NCBI GenBank assembly: GCA_051294375.1
Contig: CM119264.1
Location: 4,303,392-4,367,391, forward strand
Direction: 5' to 3'
Source: Paraspadella gotoi
Lineage: Eukaryota; Chaetognatha
DNA: 64,000 bases
A model generated the notes under the pieces. The model made no database searches. It saw nothing but the letters and a program-made list of their open reading frames with translations, and was not told the DNA's origin. The position numbers and the translations under genes are program-made. Below, in pieces: positions 1 through 10,390 of this stretch. Positions within the stretch are counted from its first letter, which is position 1. Each line of letters starts with the position of its first letter.

Positions 1-35
1 CTGCCATCTGCCATCTGCCATCTGCCAATTGAAAC
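1..35. repeat. (CTGCCAT)n heptamer
   Basis: Three to four head-to-tail copies of ctgccat at the very left edge; the array probably continues outside the window. From here to exon 3 at 1,173 I see only intron-like AT-rich DNA and a (CGA)n tract. Confidence 0.75.
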
Positions 36-358
36 ATGCCATTCACCCTTGCGACTCAAAACAGGCTATCCGGCTATCGACTTCTGCCAATTATGACATC
101 CCGTGTCAGGAGCCTGTTGCAGGTATTGAAAGAACAGAAACGTATATTTTTTGGTTGTATATATCACTTTTTTTTTTTATTTCGCAGTGCATTATTTAAG
201 TCGGTATACAGGGAATTTATTATGAAACCAGAGTGGTTTTATTCTCGGAAAATAAACAGTTTCAATAATTATAATTTATCTCTGTTTTATCGTAAATTTT
301 TGTTCTGTTAACAACTTTTCTCTCTCTAGATTTTCTTTGTCTCTTTCTCCCCTCCCCT

Positions 359-359
359 C

Positions 360-394
<35 letters not shown>
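359..394. repeat. (CGA)n tract
   Basis: About eleven consecutive CGA/GAC triplets in the presumed intron after exon 3. The matching place in copy b (5,908-5,940) is shorter and interrupted, showing length variation or error between copies. Confidence 0.85.
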
Positions 395-1076
395 CTCAAA
401 CGACGGCAAACGACATATCGAAGGAGCGAAAGACAAAAACGAGAAATAACATTAAACGAGGAAAACATCAAAATAAAAAACACAAATCGACGAAAGAGAA
501 ATAACAACCGCAGCGCCGCCAAACGTCGGCTATCGGCGAAAAGGAGAAAATGACGAAGAACGAGCGAAGAAAAGAAACAAACAAAAGACGAAAAAGGCGC
601 ACGTGGTTCGGTAATGACGACGACAACTGATACGGAAAGAAAAACAACTGGTGATACAAATCTAACAAAATTGTAAATTCTTTAAACATATCTCCAAAAA
701 ATAGGAATCGAATTATAACAAAATTACGCCTCTTTTTATTTTTGGTATCAATTTGACACATATATGTGAGCGTCTGGTGTCTTTACGAAGTCAGTACTGA
801 TTTTTTTAATTTAAAAAAAAATGCTCTTTACACATTTACAGAAACTAACTGGCATAGTGTCATCACCCACAGTCTTTAACTGCCAATGCTACATGCTACC
901 ATTTCATTTTTTTTAATATTTGTAAAAAGTTTCCTTTTTTAGCGTAATTATTATTTTTTATTTCAGGCTAAATGTTTAAGTGCGGATCCTGGGGGAGAAG
1001 CTCTAATGGCGAGGTCAGTAGCAATCCGGACTAATTTCCGTTATAGAAATTGAAAAAACGCCAACAACAGTAGTTG

Positions 1077-1155
1077 GAATCAATCAATCAATCACTGAAT
1101 CAACAGCAGTTGCAATCAATCAATCAATGACTGAATCAACAGCAGTTGCAATCAG
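1077..1155. repeat. ~35 bp tandem pair rich in AATC, next to the exon 3 donor
   Basis: Two copies of a unit containing caatcaatcaat, a ctgaatcaacagcagttg core and intervening bases, lying 20-100 bp inside the intron after exon 3. The same pair is at about 6,616-6,695 in copy b. Repeated motifs this close to a donor could affect splicing, but nothing shows this directly. Confidence 0.7.
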
Positions 1156-1172
1156 AGCTGCTATCACATCAC

Positions 1173-1370
1173 CTGCGTGGATCCACACGACCTTTTTCGT
1201 CCTATCTGCCGTCTCTCCGATCCTAACGCCTTTGATGTCGCGTCCCTCGTACGTCTTGCCGACGACGAATGTCGACGCCAATGACGGAAACTTCGTTGCA
1301 AGAGAATCCAACCAAGAGTGGATGTCGCCAAGTCGGGCGTAGCGACCCAGTGGGGTGGTGGAGGCGTAGG
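1173..1370 (-). CDS. Metallocarboxypeptidase exon 3, copy a: N-terminus of catalytic domain
   Basis: Third coding exon, 198 nt. After a C/T-rich tract it starts at a tandem AAGCAG acceptor and ends at GCAG|GTGATG, phase 1 at both ends. Translation: YASTTPLGRYARLGDIHSWL, then DSLATKFPSLASTFVVGKTY, EGRDIKGVRIG and TKKVVWIHAG. This is the start of the M14 peptidase domain, with the helix before the FPSL strand, the G-x-(S/T)-x-EGR motif and the strand ending W-I-x-A-G. In the family that strand is followed directly by I-H-A-R-E-W with the first zinc ligands, and the intron falls exactly there. The likely activation site is an Arg near GRYARL. The zinc, substrate and catalytic residues lie on exons outside the window, left of position 1, so A-type or B-type specificity cannot be told. 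Frame is intact over all 65 full codons. Confidence 0.87.
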
Positions 1371-2735
1371 CTGCTTGGGGAGGGTGGAGAGAGGGAGAAA
1401 GGGTGGACGATGAAAGGGTTGGTGGGTGGGCCAAAAGTAGGAGAACAACATTACCAAGAGAAATCTGAAATAATAATGATGCTACAAAAGCACGGAAGAA
1501 AAAGTGTGTTATATCATTGTTTACTTTTCGTCCCGAAATATATTCGGTCCTTGTTCCTTCCGCGAATTTTTTTTTTTTTTTAAGAGACTCGTGAGAAAAA
1601 AAAAAGTAAACATGCAAACCGCGAAATTTCAAAAAAACCCGCCCGCGGCTTCTCCTTCTGCCGCAGCCGCCGCCGCAACCGCCGCCGCAGCAACCGCCGC
1701 AGCAACCGCCGTCGCCCCCTTCGGCGAAGCACGAGAAAATGGCAACTTGTTTGGAAAATTGAAATTCTTCTCGAGCAAAGGATTGGAAATGAAATGAGGC
1801 GCCTCCACTTTGAGGGTTTGAGAGGAAAGAATGAGGGAGGGAGAAGAAGAAAGAGAGAGATAGAGAGAGAGAGGGATCGAGAAAGGGAGAGGCGGTAAAC
1901 GCGCTTACCTTTCTCAAGTTTAGGCGCCGGTGACTCTGAGGTAGGTTAATATCGCTGAGGCGCCGATAGAGGAGGAAAGAGACTAACTGGTAAGGCGGAG
2001 GCGTGTTGAGAAAGCGGTTGGTGTAAGTGAGAAAATTAGTTTGTGGTTTTTAATCTTTTCTTTATTATTTCATCTTTTATTTTCACGTTAAAAGTGTAAC
2101 TTGATTCTGATTCGTCGTCACTTCAACTCCTGATCGATGATCACTTATTCAACTACTTTTCTCTTCGAAATATGACTATGTATAGTTTTATTTTAAAAAT
2201 GGTATTTGCTAAACTACTATAACCGCGACACAACATTCTCCTCATGGGCATAATCTAAAAATAACATAAAATAATGGCTAAAGTCTAAAAAAGAAAAAAA
2301 AACGTCGCCTGGCAATTCACCCAGAATCTCGGTGGGCGAAGCCTTGGGTGACACTTCCGTGAAAAATTGAAGAATGTGAAGCGACGAAGATGTGAGAAAC
2401 TGTGAGACTTTCAGTAAATACTGAACCGCCTTTGTGATACTTCACATTTCAGATCAAAATCGGTACGTGGGAAGAATCACGGTTTGATCACCTGAAAAGG
2501 TGACTCGATGAGATCACCGAACTCAACTGATTCAGGACAAGCGAACCCAAGTTCTGTTTTTTTGGTTAGGATCAAAAAAAATATCAATTATTAATTTATT
2601 TTCATTTAGGTAAAAGGTTTGAATTTAAAAGTATCAAATTCCTAAGAGAAGAAACGATTAAGTTTCTATTTTTGAAAAAAAATGATTTTTGAAAAGTCGC
2701 AATTATTAAAAATTAAAACTTCGATCCCATTCAAA

Positions 2736-2760
2736 NNNNNNNNNNNNNNNNNNNNNNNNN
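2736..2760. other. Assembly gap (25 N)
   Basis: Fixed-length 25-N gap at the edge of a repeat S copy. Copy b has no gap at the equivalent place. Confidence 0.95.
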
Positions 2761-2925
2761 TGAAATTGGTACAACCAATATAAAATTATCGCATCCATTT
2801 AATAAATAAGCTATCTGGTCCCTGACTTTTTGAACAGGCTTGGTGGTTTAAGGCAAGCTTTAATCAAGCTCTCTTCACCAGACTTGTTTATTCACTCCCA
2901 TAGTGAACCTGGCTCCATATTATTC
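2761..2925 (-). mobile_element. Dispersed repeat S, copy 1
   Basis: In reverse complement it shares an ordered series of motifs with 45,262-45,490 and 61,205-61,450: gccaggttc, gggagtgaataaac, cttgattaaagcttg, ccttaaaccacca, aaagtcaggg, agatagcttatttatta and a gaaattggt tail. About 45 bp of the middle is missing compared with those copies. No coding capacity or terminal repeats are visible; a SINE-like or short non-autonomous element is an inference. Confidence 0.65.
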
Positions 2926-3241
2926 ATCATATATTGCAAACCAGATGATACATAGCTAATTTAAAATTCGTGAATATGTATCTTGGTTATCAATCAACCT
3001 ATAAAACCTACATAAAATTAAAACAAATGGTTCAATTAGATACCAGGTTTTTCTACCACCTGAAATTGCAACATCTAATCGCCTTCGCATAGAGCCAATT
3101 CTGCCTAATCAAATTCCCTTTGCTCTTCCGCGCTGCGTAATTCCTTTACGCTCTGCGCGCTGAGAAACCCAGGTTTACTGACACCCTGCTAGGTCAGCTA
3201 TTCAAAACTCAAGTGAATCAATCAATGCGAACGACTTCGTC

Positions 3242-3375
3242 TCCATGCCTTTGCTGCTGTCTAGCCTGAGCCATGTCTTCCATGCCTTTACCCTCCCTCC
3301 CATGCATGTCCTCCGTCTCCCATGCCTTTTCCTCCGCCTCCCATGCTTGCGCCCCTGTCTTCCATGCCTTCCTGT
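3242..3375. repeat. Degenerate CCATGCC-rich repeat
   Basis: Irregular recurrences of ccatgcc / cccatgc separated by short pyrimidine stretches. Also present at 3,952-4,065 and 8,606-8,720. It creates open frames rich in Pro, Ser and Leu that are not coding. Confidence 0.6.
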
Positions 3376-3493
3376 TTCTTCAGTCCTCGGAAACCCGATT
3401 AAAGCTGGAGGCCCTCGACCGCCTCCAGCAAATCGCTCTTTTTATCGAATCGTCTTCTTCTCTAACTCGTTTTAAGCCTCAGAGCCACAAATG

Positions 3494-3498
3494 TCTCT

Positions 3499-3581
<83 letters not shown>
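3494..3581. repeat. (CT)n microsatellite in intron 2, copy a unit 1
   Basis: Almost pure dinucleotide tract of about 85 bp. Counterparts are at 4,193-4,259 (unit 2) and 8,850-8,914 (copy b), each of different length. In the pre-mRNA, read from the minus strand, it is a GA tract. Confidence 0.95.
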
Positions 3582-3583
<2 letters not shown>

Positions 3584-3685
3584 ATTGTAGGCAAATACGG
3601 ACGTAATCAAATGACCTCAATTAACTTTCAAAAACAGGTCATGACCCGGATGCTCATTGAGTAATTCCATCAGCTCATATTCATT

Positions 3686-3715
3686 AGGTACCGGGATCGA
3701 TACCCAATGGTACCT
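3686..3715. other. Perfect hairpin, aggtacc stem
   Basis: Seven-base arms aggtacc / ggtacct enclose gggatcgataccc, which can itself pair ggg with ccc. Repeated exactly at 4,361-4,390 and 9,021-9,050. On the minus strand the inner part (gggtatcgatccc) resembles a tRNA T-arm next to an acceptor end, but no D-arm or anticodon arm lies nearby, so at most it is a tRNA-derived remnant. Confidence 0.6.
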
Positions 3716-4192
3716 TCCCTGTGGAAAGCGTTAGGACCACTTGGGGTCTGAAAATTCTACCACCTGAAATTGCAACATCTAATCGCCTTCGCATAAGAGC
3801 CAATTCTGCCTTAATCAAATTCCCTTTGCTCTTCCGCGCTGCGTAATTCCTTTACGCTCTGCGCGCTGAGAAACCCAGGTTTACTGACACCCTGCTAGGT
3901 CAGCTATTCAAAACTCACAGTGAATCAATCAATGCGAACGACTTCGTCTCCCATGCCTTTGCCTGAGCCATTGTCTTCCATGCCTTTACCCCTCCCATGC
4001 ATGTCCTCCGTCTCCCATGCCTTTTCCTCCGCCTCCCATGCTTGCGCCCCTGTCTTCCATGCCTTCCTGTTTCTTCAGTCCTCGGAAACCCGATTAAAGC
4101 TGGAGGCCCTCGACCGCCTCCAGCAAATCGCTCTTTTTATCGAATCGTCTTCTTCTCTAACTCGTTTTAAGCCTCAGAGCCACAAATGTCTC

Positions 4193-4209
4193 TTCTCTCT
4201 CTCTCTCTC

Positions 4210-4259
<50 letters not shown>
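4193..4259. repeat. (CT)n microsatellite in intron 2, copy a unit 2
   Basis: Shorter, interrupted counterpart of the tract at 3,494-3,581. Confidence 0.9.
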
Positions 4260-4895
4260 TAATTGTAGGCAAATAGGACTAATAAATGACCTCAATTAAC
4301 TTTCAAAAACAGGTCATGACCCGGATGCTCATTGAGTAATTCCATCAGCTCATATTCATTAGGTACCGGGATCGATACCCAATGGTACCTTCCCTGTGGA
4401 AAGCGTTAGGACCACCTTGGGGTCTGAAAAACCCCCAAGTCGGGTGTCAAGCCCAGGTCCCGATCCATGGCTGCAAGAGTGGGTTTAAAAAAGAAGCAAA
4501 ATGTTCCCTTTCAATTTTCATTTCCACCTCGCCCCCCCCTTCCCTCACCCTTGGAAATAAACCCTTCCCCTTCAGTTCCGCCCCACCCTCCCACCTCATG
4601 CAGTGTTTCCCCCCCCCCAAACGCCGCATCAAAGGTCAGAGCCGCCAGGAATTCTTCTCTTTTAGAATCTGGTCTACCTTTACTCCAAACTTAGGTTCCA
4701 CTTCGGTTCAGACCTTTTCTCTTCACTTTGGCTCCAACCACAATACTACTTGGGTTACATCCCAGTTTCTTTACGGTTTTACCTCAGGTTCAGATTTGCT
4801 ACTGAACTTTGGTTTTATTTTTAAAAACTTAAACTCAAGTCTCACTTTCGTTCTAGTTTTGTTAAATTTTGATCTCATGACGTTTAATTTAATTT

Positions 4896-4955
4896 CATTA
4901 ATTCACCCATTCATTCATTCATTCATTCAATCTTTCATTTATTTATTCATACATT
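4896..4955. repeat. (CATT)n microsatellite
   Basis: Run of cattcattcatt with interruptions, in intron 2; shorter and indel-broken at 9,560-9,625 in copy b. Confidence 0.8.
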
Positions 4956-5009
4956 AATTCCCTCTATCTGGCTTTCCCTCCCAGCATTAAAACGAGTTTC
5001 CGACCGAGG

Positions 5010-5070
5010 CTCACTCCAAGGTTCCATCCTAGGTTCCAACCTAGTTTTTATCCTAGGTTCCATTCCTGAT
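5010..5070. repeat. Degenerate CTAGGTTCCA repeat
   Basis: Recurrent aggttcca and cctaggttcca motifs, about 18 bp apart, repeated in copy b at 9,680-9,727. Looser aggttc / ggctcc recurrences extend leftwards from about 4,690. Confidence 0.55.
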
Positions 5071-5236
5071 TTCTATCCGAGGTTTCGTCCCCCTCTCGCC
5101 CTCGGTTCCGCGGCGTCTGCCTCGCGTTCCGCTTAATTGCGAGTCGCGACCGTCGAAGACCCGCGGAAATGAGTTACCTTGTTCCATTTGTGACCTTTCT
5201 TGTACTTTCCCTCCCGACGGGCGATCGCCTGGGAGG

Positions 5237-5286
<50 letters not shown>

Positions 5287-5292
5287 AAGAGA
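5237..5292. repeat. (AG)n tract just downstream of exon 2, copy a
   Basis: Dinucleotide tract starting 74 bp past the exon 2 donor in transcript direction (a CU tract in the RNA). Its counterpart in copy b is 9,897-9,957. It is complementary to the (CT)n tract on the other side of exon 2. Confidence 0.95.
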
Positions 5293-5366
5293 GACAGAAG
5301 AGACCCCGAGGGACAGACAGACAGACACAATGAATGTCAGACAGACACGCAGACGGACATACCGAC

Positions 5367-5513
5367 CTGCGGCTTCGTTTTCCGCCCTCTCGGCCTCGAT
5401 GGCTTCCTGCACGTCTTCTATCATCACCCTGTAGCCGGAATAACCGAGTGACTCGAAAAAAGTGGGAAACTTTTTCTGAATCGAAGGCGAAAGTCGAATG
5501 TGAACAGGAAATC
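5367..5513 (-). CDS. Metallocarboxypeptidase exon 2, copy a: propeptide
   Basis: Second coding exon, 147 nt, phase 1 at both ends. It begins after a TTTTTCTCAG acceptor and ends at CAG|GTCGGT. The translation runs from FPVHIRLSPSIQKKF through a GYSGYRVMIEDVQEAIEAE stretch to ENEAA. This is the second half of an M14A activation peptide: beta strand, helix, strand with Tyr-x-Val-x-Ile-x-Asp-Val-Gln, then the connecting helix before the activation site. Frame is conserved from exon 1 and into exon 3 of copy a, so this copy is the better reading of the gene. It lies downstream in transcript order of the second copies of exons 2 and 3, an order no normal carboxypeptidase has, which points to a duplicated assembly block. 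Flanking introns carry complementary (AG)n and (CT)n tracts. Confidence 0.8.
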
Positions 5514-5640
5514 CTGAGAAAAAGTCAAATGAATTCAAATTTAATTTATTCTCGAGATTCTGGGCATCGCAATCAATCACCTTTAAAGTTGTGAGATTGT
5601 AAGATTTGAAATTGAAGGTCTCTCTCTCTCTCTCTCTCTC

Positions 5641-5665
5641 NNNNNNNNNNNNNNNNNNNNNNNNN
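5641..5665. other. Assembly gap (25 N) between the two duplicated blocks
   Basis: Falls at the end of a (CT)n tract of copy a, exactly where copy b continues through its own (CT)n tract to exon 1. It therefore marks an uncertain join, not a sized gap. Confidence 0.95.
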
Positions 5666-6712
5666 GAGCCTTATATATGGTTGTATATATCACTTTTTTT
5701 TTTTATTTCGCCAGTGCATTATTTAAGTCGATATACAGGGAATTTATTATGAAACCAGAGGGGTTTTATTCTCGGAAAAAAAACAGTTTCATAATTATAA
5801 TTTATCTCTGTTTTATCGAAAATTTTTGTTCTGTTAAACAACTTTTCTCTCTCTAGATTTTTTTGTCTCTTTCTCCCCCCTTTCTTTTCCCATCTCTGTC
5901 TCCCCTCACGACGAACGACGACGACGACACGACGACACGCAATAACGACGGCAAACGACATATCGAAGGAGCGAAAGACAGAAAACGAGAAATAACATTA
6001 AACGAGGAAACATCCAAATAAAAAACACAAATCGACGAAAGAGAAATAACAACCGCAGCGCCGCCAAACGTCGGCTATCGGCGAAAAGGAGAAAATGACG
6101 AAGAACAGCAAGAAAAGAAACAACAAAAGACAAAAAAAGGCCACGTGGTTCTGTAAGACGACGACAACTGATAACGGAAAGGAAAACAACTGGTGATACA
6201 AATTCTAACAAAAATTGTAAATTCTGTTAACATATCTCCAAAAAATAGAAATCGAATAATATAAAAAATTACGCCTCTTTTATTTTGGTATCAATTTGAC
6301 ACATATATAGTGAGCGTCTGGTGTCTTTACGAGAGTCAGTACTGATTTTTTTAATTTAAATAAATGCTCTTTACACATTACAGAAACTAACTGGCATAGT
6401 GTCATCACCACAGTCTTTAAACTGGCCAATGCTACATGCTACCATTTCATGTTTTTATTTTGTTAAAAAGTTTTCCTTTTTTAGCGTAATTATTATTTTT
6501 TATTTCAGGCTAAATGTTTAAGTGCGGATCCTGGGGGAGAAAGCCTCTTAATGGCGAGGTCAGTAGCAATCCGACTAATTTCCGTTAAGAAATTGAAAAC
6601 GCCTACAACAGTAGTTGAATCAATCAATCAATCACTGAAATCACAGCCATGTTGCAATCAATCAATCAATGACTGAATCAACAGCAGTTGCAATCAGGCT
6701 GCATCACGACAC

Positions 6713-6910
6713 CTGACGTGGATCCACCACGACCTTTTTCGTCCTATCTGCCGTCTCTCCGATCCTAACGCCTTTGATGTCGCGTCCCTCGTACGTCTTG
6801 CGACGACGATGTCGACGACCAACGACGGAAACTTCGTGCAAGAGAATCCAACCAAAGTGGATGTCGCCAAGTCGGGCGTGCGACCCAGGTGGTGGTGTGG
6901 AGGCGTAGGG
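6713..6910 (-). pseudogene. Metallocarboxypeptidase exon 3, copy b, with frameshifts
   Basis: Second copy of the catalytic-domain exon, with the same AAGCAG acceptor and a CAG|GTGTCG donor. The net length equals copy a (198 nt), but at least four single-base insertions and deletions move the reading frame: the GDIH and KFPSL parts are in different frames, and KTYEGRDIKGVRIGE is readable only as an island. An extra T precedes the donor CAG. I label it pseudogene-like because it cannot be translated as it stands. The more probable explanation is uncorrected sequencing error in an allelic copy, because the whole surrounding 5 kb differs from copy a in the same indel-rich way, introns included. 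Confidence 0.6.
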
Positions 6911-8849
6911 CTGCTTGGGAGGGTGGAGAGAGGGAGAAAGGGTGGACGATGAAAGGGTTGGTGGGTGGGCCAAAAGTAGGAGAACAACATTACCAAGAGA
7001 ATCTGAAACAATAATGATGCTACAAAAGCACGGAAGAAAAAGTGTGTTATATCATTGTTTACTTTTCGTCCCGAAATATATTCGCGTCTTGTTCCTTCCG
7101 CGAATTTTTTTTTTTTTTTAAGAGACTCGTGAGAAAAAAAAAAGTAAACATGCAAACCGCGAAATTTCAAAAAAACCGCGCCCCGCGCTTCTCCTTCTGC
7201 CGCAGCCGCCGCCGCAAACGCCGCCGCAGCAACCGCCGCAGCAACCGCCGTCGCCCCCTTCGGCGAAGCACGAGAAAATGGCAACTTGTTTGGAAAATTG
7301 AAATTCTTCTCGAGCAAAGGATTGGAAATGAAATGAGGCGCCTCTACTTTGAGGGTTTGAGAGGGAAAGACATGAGGGAGGGAGAAGAAGAAAGAGAGAG
7401 ATAGAGAGATAGAGGGATCGAGAAAGGGAGAGCGGTAAACGCGCTTACCTTTCTCAAGTTTAGGCGCCGGTGACTCTGAGGTAGGTTAATATCGCTGAGG
7501 CGCCGATAGAGGAGGAAAGAGACTAACTGGTAAGGCGGAGCGTGTTGAGAAAGCGGTTGGTGTAAGTGAGAAAATTAGTTTGTGGTTTTTAATCTTTTCT
7601 TTATTTTTTATCTTTTATTTTCACGTTAAAAGTGTAACTTGATTCTGATTCGTCGTCACTTCAACTCCTGATCGATGATCACTTATTCAACTACTTTTCT
7701 CTTCGAAATATGACTATGTATAGTTTTATTTTAAAAAATGGTATTTGCTAAACTACTATAACCGCGACACAACATTCTCCTCATGGGCATAATCTAAAAA
7801 TAACATAAAATAATGGCTAAAGTCTAAAAAAGAAAAAAAAAACGTCGCCTGGCAATTCACCAGAATCTCGGTGGGCGAAGCCTTGGGTGACCACTTCCGT
7901 GAAAAATTGAAGAATGTGAAGCGACGAAGATGTGAGAAACTGTGAGACTTTCAGTAAATACTGAAACCGCCTTTGTGATACTTCACATTTCAGATCAAAA
8001 TCGGTACGTGGGAAGAATCACGGTTTGATCACCTGAAAAAGGTGACTCGATGAGATCACGAACTCAACTGATTCAGGACAAGCGAACCCAAGTTCTGTTT
8101 TTTTGGTTGGATCAAAAAAAATATCAATTATTAATTTTTTTCATTTAGGTAAAAGGTTTGAATTAAATATCAAATTCCTAAGAGAAGAAACGATTAAGTT
8201 TCTATTTTTGAAAAAAAAATGATTTTTGAAAAGTCCGCAATTATTAAAAATTAAAACTTCGATCCCATTTCAAATATTATTCAACATATATTGCCAATAC
8301 CAGATGATACATAGCTAATTTAAAATTCGTGAATATGTATCTTGGTTATCAATCAACCCTATAAAACCTACATAAAATTAAAACAAATGGTTCAATTAGA
8401 TACCAGGTTTTTCTACCACCTGAAATTGCAACATCTAATCGCCTTCGCATAAGAGCCAATTCTGCCTTAATCAAATTCCCTTTGCTCTTCCGCGCTGCGT
8501 AATTCCTTTACGCTCTGCGCGCTGAGAAACCCAGGTTTACTGACACCCTGCTAGGTCAGCCTATTCAAAACTCACAGTGAATCAATCAATGCGAACGACT
8601 TCGTCTCCCATGCCTTTGCCTGAGCCATTGTCTTCCATGCCTTTACCCCTCCCATGCATGTCCTCCGTCTCCATGCCTTTTCCTCCGCCTCCCATGCTTG
8701 CGCCCCTGTCTTCCATGCCTTCCTGTTTCTTCAGTCCTCGGAAACCCGATTAAAGCTGGAGGCCCTCGACCGCCTCCAGCAAATTCGCTCTTTTTATCGA
8801 ATCGTCTTCTTCTCTAACTCGTTTTAAGCCTCAGAGCGCACAAACTGTC

Positions 8850-8852
8850 TCT

Positions 8853-8914
<62 letters not shown>
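8850..8914. repeat. (CT)n microsatellite in intron 2, copy b
   Basis: Counterpart of the two copy a tracts, with yet another length. Confidence 0.9.
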
Positions 8915-8916
<2 letters not shown>

Positions 8917-9894
8917 ATTGTAGGCAAATACGGACCGTAATCAAAATGACCTCAATTAACTTTCAAAAACAGGTCATGACCCGGATGCTCATTGAGTAAT
9001 TCCATCAGCTCATATTCATTAGGTACCGGGATCGATACCCAATGGTACCTTCCCTGTGGAAAGCGTTAGGACCACCTTGGGGTCTGAAAAACCCCCAAGT
9101 CGGGTGTCAAGCCCAGGTCCGATCCATGGCTGCAAGAGTGGGTTTTAAAAAAGAAGCCAAAATGTTCCCTTTCAATTTTTCATTTCCACCTCGCCCCCCC
9201 CCTCCCCTCACCCTTGGGAAATAACAACCCTTCCCCTTCAGTTCGCCCCACCCTCCCACCTCATGCAGTGTTTCCCCCCCCAAACGCCGCATCAAAGGTC
9301 AGAGCCGCCAGGAATTCTTCTCTTTTAGAAATCTGGTCTACCTTTACTCCAAACTTAGGTTCCACTTCGGTTCAGACCTTTTCTCTTCACTTTGGCTCCA
9401 ACCACAATACTACTTGGGTTACATCCCAGTTTCTTTACGGTTTTACCTCGGTACAGATTTGCACTGAACTTTGGTTTATTATTTTAAAAACTTAGAACTC
9501 AAGTCTCACTTTCGTTCTAGTTTTGTTAAATTTTGATCTCATGACGTTTTAATTTAATTTCATTAATCACCCATTCATTCCATTCATTCAATCTTTCATT
9601 TATATTCATTCATACATTAATTCCCTCTATCTGGCTTTCCCTCCCAGCATTTAAAACGAGTTTCCGACCGAGGCTCACTCCAAGGTTCCATCCTAGGTTC
9701 CAACCTAGTTTTTATCTAGGTTCCATTCCTGATTTCTATCCGAGGTTTCGTCCCCCTCTCGCCCTCGGTTCGCGGCGTCTGCCTCGCGTTCCGCTTAATG
9801 CGAGTCGCGACCGTCGAAGACCCCGGAAATGAGTTACCTTGTTCCATTTGTGACCTTTCTTGTACTTTCCCTCCGACGGGCGATCGCCTGGGAG

Positions 9895-9896
<2 letters not shown>

Positions 9897-9956
<60 letters not shown>

Positions 9957-9957
9957 A
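9897..9957. repeat. (AG)n tract just downstream of exon 2, copy b
   Basis: Counterpart of 5,237-5,292, purer and somewhat longer. Followed by gacagacagacagaca. Confidence 0.95.
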
Positions 9958-10034
9958 GACAAGAGAAGAGACCCCGAGGGACAGACAGACAGACACAATG
10001 AATGTCAGACAGACACGCAGACGGACATACCGAC

Positions 10035-10183
10035 CTGCGGCTTCGTTTTCCGCCCTCTCGGCCTCGATGGCTTCCTGCACGTCTTCTATCATCACCCTGT
10101 AGCCGGAATAGCCGAGTGACTCGAAAAAAGTGGGAAACTTTTTCTGAATCGAAGGCGAAAGTCGAATGTGAACAAGGAAATTC
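10035..10183 (-). CDS. Metallocarboxypeptidase exon 2, copy b (frame shifted by 2 nt)
   Basis: Second copy of exon 2, immediately downstream of exon 1 in transcript order, with the same TTTTTCTCAG acceptor and CAG|GTCGGT donor as copy a. It is 149 nt instead of 147: extra bases next to the acceptor (ggaatttccttg against ggatttcctg in copy a) break the frame from exon 1. From FESLGYSGYRVMIEDVQ onward it encodes the same protein as copy a. The extra bases extend short homopolymers, as expected of long-read indel error. The alternative is a genuinely damaged duplicate exon. Since this copy is contiguous with exon 1, it probably marks the true gene position. Confidence 0.7.
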
Positions 10184-10287
10184 CTGAGAAAAAGTCAAAT
10201 GAATTCAAATTTAATTTATTCTCGAGATTCTGGGCATCGCAATCAATCACCTTTAAAGTTGTGAGATTGTAAGATTTGAAATTGAAG

Positions 10288-10299
10288 GTCTCTCTCTCT

Positions 10300-10353
<54 letters not shown>
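10288..10353. repeat. (CT)n microsatellite in intron 1
   Basis: Dinucleotide tract between exon 1 and exon 2, about 40 bp from the exon 1 donor and 105 bp from the exon 2 acceptor. It reads GA in the transcript. Confidence 0.95.
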
Positions 10354-10356
<3 letters not shown>

Positions 10357-10390
10357 CTTATCTACATTCTTATCCTCACCCAGAACTCAC

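Larger units (their letters stand above)
3051..4430. repeat. ~700 bp tandem duplication within copy a
   Basis: Unit 1 (3,051-3,754) and unit 2 (3,755-4,430) both begin ttctaccacctgaaattg, both carry the catgcc-rich stretch, a (CT)n array, the ggtacc hairpin and end near gtctgaaaa. Copy b has one unit (8,411-9,090). The junction falls inside the unit with no insertion. Confidence 0.85.
136..5640. repeat. Large duplicated block, copy a (carboxypeptidase exons 2-3 and introns)
   Basis: Matches 5,666-10,300 in order and orientation, including exon 3, the poly-purine and poly-pyrimidine stretches, all of intron 2 and exon 2. The copies differ mainly by one-base indels, often in homopolymers. Copy a is longer because it holds an extra ~700 bp tandem unit (3,051-4,430), a 25-N gap and a repeat S insertion (2,761-2,925). 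It ends inside the intron 1 (CT)n tract at a second 25-N gap, so its own exon 1 is missing. Confidence 0.85.
5666..10300. repeat. Large duplicated block, copy b
   Basis: Second copy of the block at 136-5,640, joined to it through the 25-N gap at 5,641-5,665. It lacks the internal ~700 bp duplication, the N gap and the repeat S insertion of copy a: where copy a has Ns, copy b reads straight through near 8,277. It runs without a break into intron 1 and exon 1 on the right. Confidence 0.85.

Noticed and set aside
4382-4957. 191-codon frame in carboxypeptidase intron 2
   Set aside because: Intronic, opposite strand, broken in copy b, and partly made of (CATT)n.
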